From Riptortus pedestris (taxonomy: Eukaryota > Arthropoda > Insecta > Hemiptera > Alydidae): 64,000 nt of DNA. The stretch covers positions 256,698,501 to 256,762,500 of the forward strand of contig CM032228.1 of assembly GCA_019009955.1 (NCBI GenBank). The letters are read 5' to 3'. Below, one piece after another: positions 54,737 to 64,000 of this stretch. A program made the translations under genes and the position numbers. Below the pieces are notes generated by a model. That model saw only the letters and a list, made by a program, of their open reading frames with translations, was not told the DNA's origin and made no database searches. Within the stretch, counting starts at the first letter, position 1. The number at the start of each line of letters is the position of its first letter.

Positions 54737-55354
54737 AGCAGATTTCCCTTAAGGGAAATCAGCTATTGAGGTTGTACTCATGACGGGATTTTCGAAATAT
54801 TTCTTCAAATGTCCATGGATCCTACTTAGTAGATGACGAAAATGAGGTCCGTTCAAAACTGTATATATATTTGTCTGTTACCGCTTTAGCGGTCGTAATT
54901 TTTGTTTGATCGTTACCAAACTCGATATTTAGTCGTTTTATGTAAAAAGAAAGATCAAGTTCGTTAACGGCTGAAATCGGACTAGTGGGAGGGGGGGGGG
55001 TTTAGAGGGGAGGATTTTCGAAAATTCGAAAAATCTTCATTACTACTCGTCGGATCGAAAAATATATCAGAATCAATCTTATTGCAAATTAAATTTACTA
55101 TAAATATTGTTCTATATATTTATTCTCTATCTTGAATATTAACTGAGATATTTGCATTTGTATTCTGCATGTGCTCGGCAGCAGTGGCAATGTGCGGACT
55201 TTCCGCCGTGAGCTCTGGCGGCCGTTTTCGTAACTATTCGTCCCTCGTGAATAGGTTTAGAGGTTTCTTACTACTACAGTTGTTATTAGGCAGATTTCTC
55301 TATTGTATAACTTCACGTGGGAAATCTGCTTAGCCCCTGCGTGACGGACTTTTT
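54737..55354 (+). mobile_element. HINE, short form, hairpin deleted
   Basis: Intact 5' palindrome, very short TA array, G tract (54988-55000), A-type body and 3' sub-terminal repeat. The segment between CTGCTTAG and CCCCTGCG (TTTACGCAG) is missing, which removes one arm of the terminal hairpin. Ends GACGGAC and T run. Confidence 0.88.
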
Positions 55355-55426
55355 AACTTATCTTCTTATAAAAACTATACTTCTGAATTATGTGCGCTTG
55401 TGTGTCTGTGTATACTGTAATACAAT

Positions 55427-55710
55427 AAAAAAAATCCGCCAATAAAGGGGCCGCCAAAACTAAGCCTTCGTGAAGATTAAGAATAGATAAATCTACATAC
55501 TGGTACCACAACAACACCGTGAATATTAAGTGAATAAATACAAACGGTAATAGGAAATCTTTCAGTCAATTTTAATAACCTCCCGACGGGAAGCGTCTGT
55601 TATGTAAACAGACAGGTCTGCCAATCTCTCAACGGAAAGAAAAAAAATTACTGGGTAGGATCGATGGACATTTGAAGAAATGTTTCTAAAATTGCGTTAA
55701 AAAGTTCAAT
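55427..55710 (-). mobile_element. Internally deleted HINE, minus strand
   Basis: AAAAAAAATCCGCCAATAAAG, distal module inverted, then a direct joint to CTGGGTAGGATCGATGGACA. The middle and array are missing. Confidence 0.7.
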
Positions 55711-55852
55711 GTTAAAAATCTTTCTGTTACAGGCAGAGTACTTAGAGGGCAAGAAGCAACTGAGTTGCATTTCAAGTTAATTTAGCCCTAGTAATAAGAC
55801 CTTGTTGTATTAGCAGATTTCCTTTAACTTGTAATCTATTGATGACCATTTT

Positions 55853-55974
55853 AGCAGATTTCCCTTAAGGGAAATCAGCTATTGAGGTTGTACTCAAGAC
55901 GGAATTTTCGACATTTTTCTTCAAATGTCCATCGATCCTACCTAGTAGATGACGAAAATGAAGTCCGTTCAAAA

Positions 55975-56044
<70 letters not shown>

Positions 56045-56540
56045 CTGTTACCGCTCTAGCGGTCGCAATTTTTGTTTGATCGTTACCAAACTCGGAATTT
56101 AATCGTTTTATGTAAAAAGGAAGAAGTTGTTCTGTACACTTTTAGCAGATTTCAAGTTCGTTAATGGCTGAAATCGGACCAGTGGGAAGGGGGTTTAGAG
56201 GGAGGATTTTCGAAAAGTCGAAATATCTCCGTTATTATGCGTCGGATCGAAAAATTGTATAGAGTGAAATTTATTGCAAATTCACTATAAATATTGTTCT
56301 ATACAATTATTCTGTATCTTGAATATTAACCGAGATATTTGTATTTGTATTCTGCGTGTGGTCGGCTGTTCGGCCTTTCCCCCCGAGAGCTCTGGTGGCC
56401 GTTTCTGTAACTATTAGTCCCTCGTGAATAGGTTTAGAGATTACTTACTACTACTGTTGTTATTAGGCAGATTTCTCTATTGTAAAACTTCACGTGGGAA
56501 ATCTGCTTAGTTTACGCAGCCCCTGCGAGTCGGACTTTTT
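55853..56540 (+). mobile_element. HINE, full length, long TA array
   Basis: Intact palindrome, TA array 55978-56040, G tract, A-type 3' end with a mutated hairpin (ACGCAGCCCCTGCGAGTCGG). An extra 29-base piece, AAGTTGTTCTGTACACTTTT plus AGCAGATTT, lies at about 56125-56153 and looks like a HINE-junction sequence copied into the body. Confidence 0.9.
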
Positions 56541-56559
56541 TTCTCCAGTTTTGTACAAT

Positions 56560-56935
56560 CTTGTTATCGTAGTAATATAGTTGTTGGTTGTTCCAATTAT
56601 GGCTTGTGTATCAACGATCGAGATCTCAGTTATAGGGTACTAAAGAGTGTCCTTTATATCCGTTATGTTGGGATTATTGGTATAAACCTCTAAGAGTTTT
56701 TGCAAACAACTCAAGGAGTCAATAAATAGTGTGTTTTGTGGTGCATTGTTAACTTCTTTGAGCCCCAAATGTGTGCTGCTAGTTCAGCAGTGTAGTTACT
56801 TGAGCTGTTTGGGAGACGAAGCATGTGAACAGTGTTTTCAAGAGTGGCGGCTGAACCGCATTTGCTATCATATTTAGAACCATCGGTGTAAATGAAGAAG
56901 TATTGAATCTTATTAAAATATTGACACTATAACAC
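56560..56935 (-). pseudogene. RNase H fragment of a non-LTR retrotransposon
   Basis: The minus-strand frame reads FIYTDGSKYDSKCGSAATLE... and, further on, LRLPNSSSNYTAELAA. The TDGSK motif holds the first catalytic aspartate and the AEL motif the glutamate of the RNase H fold found in Jockey/R1-type elements. Near 56740-56765 the frame shifts and continues NTLFIDSLSCLQKLLEVYT..., with the DSLS motif that carries the third acidic residue, before a stop at about 56640. Only the RNase H part is present, with no reverse transcriptase or endonuclease, so this is a dead fragment. It could be the source class of the reverse transcriptase that moved the SINEs, but that is not shown. Confidence 0.82.
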
Positions 56936-56994
56936 TTGTTGCTCTATGCATGCTTTTGTAGCGGATATATTAAGCTAGGAATTCCTACTTTATG

Positions 56995-57090
56995 GTTTTC
57001 AGTTCGAATATGTGATGAGATCAGTAGTCTGTTATAGCAGCACGTGCCAAATCTGCTTAGTTTACGCAGCCCTTGCATGGTGGGTTTTTA
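56995..57090 (+). mobile_element. HINE B-type 3' end
   Basis: TGTGATGAGATCAGTAGTCTG, CAAATCTGCTTAG and CGCAGCCCTTGCATGG. The next HINE begins within 10 bases. Confidence 0.7.
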
Positions 57091-57099
57091 GAACATTTA

Positions 57100-58351
57100 T
57101 CTTAAGGGAAATCAGCTATTGAGGTCGTACTCATGACGCGATTTTCGAAAAATTTCTTCAAATGTGCATCGATTCTACCCAGGAGAGGACGAAAATGAGG
57201 TCCATTCAAAATGGTGTGTGTGTATATATATATCTATATATATATAAAATTGTAACCTCTGTCTGTACATTGATTTTTTTCGCGAAATTTCACGATAACT
57301 TTTCGTTTCACATGTCATAGACATCATATCTGCATTTTGTTTCTTTCCTGTATGTTTGTTTGTTTGTTTGTTTGTTTGCTACCTTTTCACGCATAAACGG
57401 CAGAACCGAATTTTATGAAACTTGGTATGTATATTACTACTAGCCCAACTTAGACTTTAGGCTATATTAATATTCTCTAAGACGAACAGGAGTGGGGGTT
57501 ATAAGGGAGGCCTAAAATTAAAAATAGCGATATTTCGTTTCCTATTGGGGTTTCGGCAAATATGCACATAACAAAAGTTGTTTATTTTGTTATTTAGAGT
57601 AACTTTTGTTATATACACTTTTGTCGTATACCGAAGTTTAAAAGCGTTATACGCTAAAAATTATAGCGGGAGTCAACAATATTATTTGCCAAAAAAGACT
57701 CAACCGAACTAAATAAAACTCGGTATGTGTATTAGCATGAGTGAGGCCTTCATTATATAAGCCATACCAAAATTTCTATGGACGGGCAGGAGTGGGGGTT
57801 ATAAGGGAAGGCTGAAATTAAAAATAGCGATATTTCGTTTCCTATTGGTTTTTCCGCAAATATAAACATAACAAAAGTTGTTTATTTTGTTATTTGGAGT
57901 AACTTTTGTTATATACACTTTTGTCGTATACCTAAGTATAAATGAGTTATACGTTAAAACTTTAGCGGGAGCCAACAAATGTTATTGGGCAACTAACGGC
58001 TGAACCGAACTTAACAAAGCTCGGTATGTCAATTAGCATTAATTCTTCCATAATTATAAGTTAATATTAAAATTTTTAGGTTCGAACGGGAGGGGGGTTA
58101 TAAGGAGGCCTGAAAATAAAAATTCACCATATTTTACATGTATAAGAGACGGGAAATATAAAAATATCGAAGACAGTGAAGCCTTATCGAACAAATATTC
58201 TATTATTAGCAAATCCACGGCAACGACGGGTATCAATCCTAAACACTGGGACGGGTAAATGTCAAAATATTGTGCAATGTAAAGCCTGCTAAAAATACTA
58301 TCACCATTCAGCCTCAAATGAATTCCCGGGCGAAGCCGGGTATCTGAGCTA

Positions 58352-58409
<58 letters not shown>

Positions 58410-58902
58410 CTGTTAACGCTCTAGCGATCGAAATTTTTGCTCGATCGTTACGAAACTCGATATTTAAACGTTTTATGTAAAAATAAAGATCATGTTCGTT
58501 AAGGCTGAAATCGGACAGTGGGAGGGAGGAGGGGTTTAGAGGGGATGGTTTTCGAAAATTCGAAAAAACTTCGTAACAATACGTCGGATCTAAAAATTGT
58601 ATGTAACCAATCCTATTGCAAATTAAATAACTATACTATAAATATTGTTATATACATTATTCTCTATCTTGTTTTGAGTATTAACCGAGATATTTGCATT
58701 TTTATTAAGTGTGTTTATCCGCGCACACTTAATGAAAATCGTACGAGATGAGATCGGCTAACTTCGGGTCTAGTCGTAAGTTTCCGTTAAAAGCTTGTTC
58801 AGCCGTTTCTGTAACTGATCGGCTCTCGTGAAATTTATCTATTATAAACCTTCACGTGGGAAATCTGCTTAGTTTACTCAGCCCCTGCGTGACGGGCTTT
58901 TT
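57100..58902 (+). mobile_element. HINE split in its GT/TA array by a Helitron
   Basis: 5' piece 57100-57214 (palindrome half kept: CTTAAGGGAAATCAGCTATT), GT/TA array, Helitron 57233-58352, TA array (58353-58404), then the HINE second block (TTAACGCTCTAGCGATCG). An almost intact A-type 3' end closes it at about 58902 (ACTCAGCCCCTGCGTGACGG). Confidence 0.85.
57233..58352 (+). mobile_element. Canonical Helitron, complete (1,120 bp)
   Basis: TCTATATATATATAAAATTG start, CCCGGGCGAAGCCGGG hairpin, CTAG at 58349-58352. Three repeat units with (A)GTGGGGGTTATAAGGG at about 57493, 57791 and (diverged) 58090. Each of the first two has ATAACAAAAGTT and AACTTTTGTTAT as an inverted pair. A good reference copy for the family. 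Confidence 0.9.
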
Positions 58903-59250
58903 CGTCCGTCTAAGATCTGAAGGTTAGGCAACGGACGCGAATGGGCTTCTTGGAAAAGCAATCGGCTCATGAACAAGCAAAATTCATCCAAGTCATGCTG
59001 CGTGTTTTGGCATCTGTAAGGAATGATGAAAGTAGCTACGCGGCGGTCAATCAAAGGCTGGTATGGGAGCTGGTGCTATGGTGAGGCAGAACTAGCAGCA
59101 GGCCTATTCAGTGGCACAGCACAACACTGGTGTCGCCTTACACAGAGCCAACACTACACCGCCCGTCTACTTGACACGAGTACCATGACACGTGGCACGG
59201 GAGCACATTTCCCATCGAACAACTTCTTCATCTGCCCAAGGAGATGACGG
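58903..59250. other. GC-richer single-copy island
   Basis: About half G+C, unlike its surroundings. A 74-codon plus frame (59023-59247) has no domain I know. It could be part of a host exon or of an old element; no support for either. Confidence 0.35.
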
Positions 59251-59515
59251 AAGAGTCCGTCACGCAGGGGCTGCGTCAACTAAGCAGACTTCCCACGTAC
59301 TAGCCTGACACACTAATGAACAAGAAGGTACATATAACTCGCTTATTACTTGGGTTCCAAAAAGTGCATAGAACAACAATTGTAGAAAATAAATATTTCA
59401 ACAAGAATTCTTCTATAACATTTTATGATCCGACACATAACGAGGATATTGTGAATTTTCAAATTCCCACTCCGTTTTATCTCAATCCAGGTCCGATTTT
59501 AGTAATCTATAAACA
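59251..59515 (-). mobile_element. HINE B-type 3' half, minus strand
   Basis: GAGTCCGTCACGCAGGGGCT at left, then the B-type body inverted (CAACAATTGTAGAAAATAAA, AACATTTTATGATCCGAC). Confidence 0.78.
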
Positions 59516-60026
59516 AAAGAAGGGGAGAGGGGCTGCGTAACGTAAGCAGATTTCCCACCTAAAGTTATACAAGATCAATGAAAACAATATTTGGTATTTA
59601 GGCTTCGAATAATGCGGTTCATTATATAACACTGTATTGTTTATGTAACACTACTAGAAGAAGGCTGAAAACTGAAAAATGCAAAAAATATCGGTTAATA
59701 TTCAAGATAGTAAATTTAATTTGCAATAACATTGGTTCTATAACTTTTTTGATCCGACGTATAGTAACGGAGATATTTCGAGTTTTCGAAAATCCCCCCT
59801 CCAAAACCCCTCCTCCCACTGTTCCGAATTCAGCCATTAACGAACTTGATCTGCCTTTTTTCATAAAACGTTTAAATATCGAGTTTGGTAACGATCAAAC
59901 AAAAATTACGACCGCTAGAGCGTTTACAGATAAATATATATATATAATTTTATACAGATCTCATTTTCGTCATCTCCTTTGGTAGGATCGATGGACATTT
60001 AAGGAAATTTTTCGAAAATCTGCTAA
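59516..60026 (-). mobile_element. HINE A-type, minus strand
   Basis: GAGGGGCTGCGTAACGTAAG (decayed hairpin), inverted body, C-tract, short TA array (59935-59946), CTTTGGTAGGATCGATGGAC. The palindrome is missing, but the terminal AAATCTGCT is kept at about 60017-60025. It abuts the B-type piece before it. Confidence 0.82.
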
Positions 60027-60687
60027 AAAGTGTAGAAGTATGTAGATTTATCTAATGTGGTTGAACAAAAAAATAATAGCATTGTATTTTGATTAATTTT
60101 TTTAACTTCCATGGTGCTAACAAGGGAGTGAATTCGGATAGTTTTTTCCCGTTGCCTTCTGCCCTAGTCAGTGTTACAAAATTTAGCTGTTGAACCACAT
60201 ATCTCTGCTAATGTTATCGAGGTCACGTGACTAGGTCTTAGCACTCGGCCTATGCCAATATCATGTTCCCCTATGGGACATTCGCTAAAACATGTGTCTC
60301 TTGGCATATATATATATATATATATAGGCTATAGATATAAAGAAGAGATGGGAGGTCCTATAGAGGAGGAAAGGTGTCCTTTGTGATTTATAGGAATTGA
60401 TTGAGGGCGGAAAAGGAGTTGTATATAAGAAGATGGTGCCGTTAGCCCCGGGAAATATCTAGATGTAATAAAGCATATGCCCTCTGCTGGACTATACTTA
60501 CAACATATATCATATACCTCTCAATCATAGCTCTCATAATGATTATACCATTAGTATTATGCTAATGCTTGCTTCGTACGGTTTATTCAACCGTTCATGA
60601 ATAAACATGGGAGTAACTTTATACTCTAATCGCTCGAGTAAGAAGGGACGCACTGTCGCTGATAACCTTATCACCTGTTGAATGAAA
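60027..60687. other. Single-copy island with a TA array
   Basis: One HINE 5' scrap (TTCCCCTATGGGACATTCGC at about 60266-60285) and a TA array at 60307-60325. A TATATAAG at about 60422 and an AATAAAG at about 60467 are present but no transcript unit can be supported. Confidence 0.4.
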
Positions 60688-60942
60688 GACCGTCACGCAG
60701 GAGCTGCGTAAACTAAGCAAATTTCCACTTGCTGGCGTGTCACACTAATGATCTCATCTTACCTCCTATTCGGACTGAAATACAGAAATATCGAATAACT
60801 CGTTTAATATCTGATCCCCGAAACAATGCATAGAACAAGAATTGTAGATAAACAATGGGTTAAAAAGATCGGTCCTATAACATTTTACGATCCCTCTCAC
60901 CATTACGGAAGTATTTAGATTCTTCGCCTCCTCCTCTCCTAG
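60688..60942 (-). mobile_element. HINE B-type 3' half, minus strand
   Basis: AGACCGTCACGCAGGAGCTG, then the B-type body inverted (GAACAAGAATTGTAGATAAA, AACATTTTACGATCCC). Confidence 0.8.
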
Positions 60943-61757
60943 AAAGTCCGTCACGCAGGGGCTGCGTAAACTAAGCAGATTTCCCATGTGAAGATTTACA
61001 ATAGAGAAAACCTGCATACTGGTAACACATCGCCACCGTGATTAAATACAAACGGTAATGAGAAATCTTACAGTTAATTAAAATATATTCCCAACTGAAA
61101 TGGCTTCTGAATTGTAAGAATAATTTATATTTTAATAACTCAAATTTTAGTAGGGGGCTTATGAACAGAACGTATTTGCATAAATCTCACAAAGTAACGA
61201 AGGTAAGGTAAGGTTAGAAACGACAGGTAATGTTAGAAGAAGCTTCCACCTGAGCCGATCAGTTACGAAAACGGCCGACCTAATCCGAACTATACCCGAC
61301 CTCAGACTTCATACAATTGCAAATATCTCGGTTAATATTCAAGATAGAGAATAAATGTATATAAGAATATTTATAGTAAATTTCATTTGCAATAAGATTG
61401 GTTATATACAATTTTTCGCTCTGATGCATAACAACGGAGATATTTCGAATTTTCGAAAATCCCCCACTCTAACCCCCCCCCCTCCCTCTAGTCCGATTTC
61501 AGTCATTAACGACCTTGATCTGTCTTTTTACATAAAACGAGTTTCCTCACGATCAAAAAAAAAATGCTATCGCTAGAGAGTTAACACACAAATATATATA
61601 AATATATATATATATATAAAGATATATAATTTTGAACCAACCTCATTTTCGTCATCTCCTGGGTACTATCGATGGTCATTTGAAGAAATTTTCTTTGAAA
61701 ATCGAGTCATGAGTACGACCTCAATAGCTGATTTCCCTGAAGAGTAATATGCCTAAA
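60943..61757 (-). mobile_element. HINE A-type, full length, minus strand, abutting a B-type copy
   Basis: AAAGTCCGTCACGCAGGGGC with an intact hairpin. The AGGTAAGGTTAGAAACGACA module is shared with 876-1562. C-tract (61475-61484), TA array (61592-61628), and a palindrome decayed to GATTTCCCTGAAGAG at the right end. Confidence 0.88.
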
Positions 61758-61769
61758 CCCTTACTATTC

Positions 61770-62206
61770 CATGTCCGATTTCGGCTAATAACATATGATG
61801 AGCGTTTAAATATCCAGAATACATATAGATGAAATTAACATTTTCCAGTCCAAAACGTAAAACTATAATTGATAACGATATCTCGCAACGAATATGCATA
61901 ATAGAGGTCCCATGGAAACAATATTCAGTATTTAAACTTAGAATAAAGAGTTTCTGATATAACAGATTAATCTTGTAGGGACATGGATTGGGGTTTTACT
62001 GAATGCCTAAAATTCCAAATACCTCGGTTAATATTAGACAGATAAGTTGTTCGGTACAATTTTTCGATCTGATGCTATCCCCCCCACCAGCCCGGTACCG
62101 GTTTCAGCCATTCACGAACTTATACTTTATTTTTACATGAAACGTTTAAATGTCGAGTTTGGTAATAATTAAACGAAAAGAGCGGCCCCTAGAGCGTTAA
62201 CAGACA

Positions 62207-62299
<93 letters not shown>

Positions 62300-62414
62300 A
62301 TACAGATCTCATTTTCGTCCTTTTGGTTAGATCGATGGACATTTAAGGAAATTTTTCGAAAATCGCGAAATGTACAACCTCAATAACTGATTTACCCCAG
62401 CGTTTTAAATCTGC
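61770..62414 (-). mobile_element. HINE, minus strand, CA/TA array
   Basis: Distal module inverted, CA array (62207-62251) then TA (62252-62293), 5' block (TTAGATCGATGGACATTTAA) and a decayed 5' end (AAATCTGCT at about 62405-62414). The 3' end is lost. Confidence 0.78.
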
Positions 62415-62420
62415 TAAAAC

Positions 62421-62632
62421 ATTGTTATTTATTAACGTTTGTTGTCCTACTATGGCTAATGGGGTGGGGTATCAACAGGTTACCACCATTTTCTAGCCAA
62501 GGAGGGACTAAAGCAGTTGGCCACTGAATAAATCCCTAATACCGAGCCGGGAATCGAACCCACGACTCTAGGTTTGCCATATATTAAGGTCCGTATGATT
62601 AAGATGAAAGCCTTAACTCACTAAGCTAAGTA
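62421..62632 (-). mobile_element. tRNA-derived SINE, diverged
   Basis: Tail TTATTTATTAACG at left, conserved 3' domain with several changes, middle domain shortened, B box readable on minus (GGGTTCGATTCCCGGC). An extra segment near the tRNA-like head (about 62585-62605). An older copy than the others. Confidence 0.78.
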
Positions 62633-63000
62633 ATCAAAAACACAGATATAAATCATATTTTATTAAAAAGTTTATTCAAATTTTAGTATTATTACAATGG
62701 CTTCATACTGTGTGTTTAATAATGAAGGAATGACAACCAATAAATTATCATAAACCGAAATAGATTGTACGGAAGTCTGTTAAAATATTTAACTATAAAA
62801 TCGATAAATGACGGGAGAATATAAATAGATACAATTTATATTAAACAGTATGGCCAAATATAGGATGTTTCATTGGCTTAAAATTATAGGAAGCCCGACA
62901 CGCAGGGGCTGCGTACACTAAGCACAATCTCTTGATTCTGGAATGAAGCAAAGGTCTTACAGTATCTGTCTCCATTTTAGCAGATTTCCCTTATGAAATT
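62633..63000. other. AT-rich single-copy DNA with two HINE scraps
   Basis: A minus 3' scrap with intact hairpin (ACACGCAGGGGCTGCG) lies at about 62895-62930 and a plus 5' scrap (AGCAGATTTCCCTTATG) at 62979-62995. No gene. Confidence 0.5.
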
Positions 63001-63515
63001 TTATATATATAAAGGATGATATTTTTCGGAAATCTCTTGGGATCTCAACGCTTGATTTCTCTTTAGGTACACCCCTGTAAAATGCCTTGGCAATGAAGAA
63101 CAGAATGAGTCCCATAGTAAGTCCTTTAGCAAGCAACTGCTTTCCAAAATAAATGTAAGCGTTGGAAACACTGCATGGCGAGATGTGTCTCCAACACTAG
63201 GCTCCTGACACACTGCATGCTGAAGTTGGGAAGTTGGTCTGCCTAGATGTGGGCATGTGTCTGTTTGGACAGAGCTGCCTTCGTTTCTAGTCTACAATTG
63301 TAGCTCGTTCCAAGTTCTGCGAAAAGCTTAATGAATGAAGCGAGCCTCCAATCTGACAGCAATTACATCTCTCGTCCCATCTCCTCTCCTCGCTGTCATT
63401 TCTACTTAACGTACACCACGATTCTACGTTTATTATACTCCTGTCCCTTTTCGCAGTGCGGCAGAAAGCTACGGCCCTAAAAAAGAATTAGCTTAGCCAA
63501 GATAATTTATTTTTA
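63001..63515. other. Single-copy island
   Basis: A 70-codon minus frame (63001-63213) has no recognisable domain. The pyrimidine-rich stretch 63370-63400 is unremarkable. Confidence 0.4.
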
Positions 63516-63670
63516 GAAGATTTCCCCTAATGGAAATCAGTTATTGTGGTCTTACTCATGAGGCGATTATCAAAACATTTCCTCAAATGTCCATCATTCA
63601 TGTCCAGAAGATGACGGAAAAGTACGTCACGCGTGGGGTGCGTTAACTAAGCAGATTTCCCACTTACGTC
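63516..63670. mobile_element. Head-to-head joined HINE ends
   Basis: A plus HINE 5' block (AGAAGATTTCCCCTAATGG to TCCAGAAGATGACGG) joins at about 63615 to an inverted HINE 3' end (AAGTACGTCACGCGTGGGG, then AAGCAGATTTCCCAC). The middle of the element is missing. Confidence 0.7.
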
Positions 63671-63677
63671 CCGTTTT

Positions 63678-63804
63678 AGCAGATTTCCCTCAAGGGAAAT
63701 CAAATATTGAGGTTGTACTCATGACGGAATTTTCGAAATTTTTCTTCAAATGTCCATCGATCCTACCTAGTAGATGACGAAAATGAGGTCCGTTCAAAAC
63801 TGTA

Positions 63805-63871
<67 letters not shown>

Positions 63872-64000
63872 TTATGTATATATTATATTTGTCTGTTAGC
63901 GCTCTAGCGGGCGGAATTTTTGATTAATCGTTACCAAACTCGATATTTAGTCGTTTTATGTAAAAAGTAAGTTCAAGTTCGTTAATGGCTGAAATCGGAC
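63678..64000 (+). mobile_element. HINE, cut by the window edge
   Basis: 5' end AGCAGATTTCCCTCAAGGG, canonical first block, TA array (63804-63866) with short breaks, second block with CTAGCGGGCGG, and GGCTGAAATCGGAC at the last base. The 3' part lies outside the window. Confidence 0.9.

Noticed and set aside
59023..59247. 74-codon plus ORF in a GC-richer island
   Set aside because: Base composition is suggestive but no family is recognised and its end runs into HINE sequence.
60415..60475. Second LTR (TATATAAG plus AATAAAG)
   Set aside because: No TG...CA ends, no target duplication and no matching copy in the window.

Overview
This 64 kb window is AT-rich animal DNA, most likely arthropod nuclear intergenic sequence. 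I find no intact host protein-coding gene, no bacterial-style operon and no CRISPR. It is a dense, multi-layer pile of mobile elements separated by short single-copy islands. No host species can be named from the sequence alone. The arthropod guess rests on the combination of element types: Helentron-type and canonical Helitron-type rolling-circle elements, a tRNA-derived SINE, hAT and pogo-like DNA transposons, and a Ty3/Gypsy-style solo LTR.

Dominant element. A Helentron-like non-autonomous family (a HINE, the class that includes Drosophila DINE-1) occurs on both strands as roughly 60 whole or partial copies. A whole copy starts AGCAGATTTCCC inside the 20-bp palindrome GATTTCCCTTAAGGGAAATC. 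Then come a block containing TCCATCGATCCTACC, a TA (sometimes GT/CA) microsatellite, a block containing CTAGCGGTCGCAATTTTTG, a G-rich tract, and one or more AT-rich modules. It ends GGGAAATCTGCTTAG, hairpin ACGCAGCCCCTGCGT, GACGGAC, with T on both outer sides. The 12-bp ends are inverted copies of each other. I call the common 3' part 'A-type' (preceded by CTCTATTGTAAAACTTCACG) and a second one 'B-type' (preceded by GTGAGATGAGATCA). No Rep/helicase or endonuclease gene is in the window.

Second layer. Canonical Helitrons start TCTATATATA and end with a short CCCGGGCGAAGCCGGG-like hairpin followed by CTAG. They sit again and again inside the TA microsatellite of a HINE, so that one HINE is split into a 5' piece and a 3' piece (2809-5986, 19225-20318, 23942-26385, 30287-32093, 57100-58902; probably also 48857-49930). 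Their bodies are made of imperfect repeats of about 300 bp, each with a 12-bp inverted repeat.

Third layer. There are tRNA-derived SINE copies with 12-bp target duplications; a 40-bp SINE tail with its own duplication; a solo LTR (52040-52666) inside a HINE TA array; a Penelope/LINE-like 3' fragment (34667-34878); a LINE-like 3' fragment (53356-53599); two foldback elements (31491-31618, 35264-35703); a decayed hAT transposon with recognisable transposase (36652-37940, minus); a pogo-like remnant (46173-47036); and a frameshifted RNase H fragment of a non-LTR retrotransposon (56560-56935, minus).

Other landmarks. A minisatellite of about 27 units of 52 bp lies at 27494-28890; each unit contains a perfect 9-bp inverted repeat. 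About 19.5-25.5 kb carries many small indels relative to sister copies, which may reflect consensus errors in the assembly. Single-copy islands (for example 28891-29930, 32281-32795, 44676-45690, 48370-48746) are the only candidates for host function, presumably non-coding.
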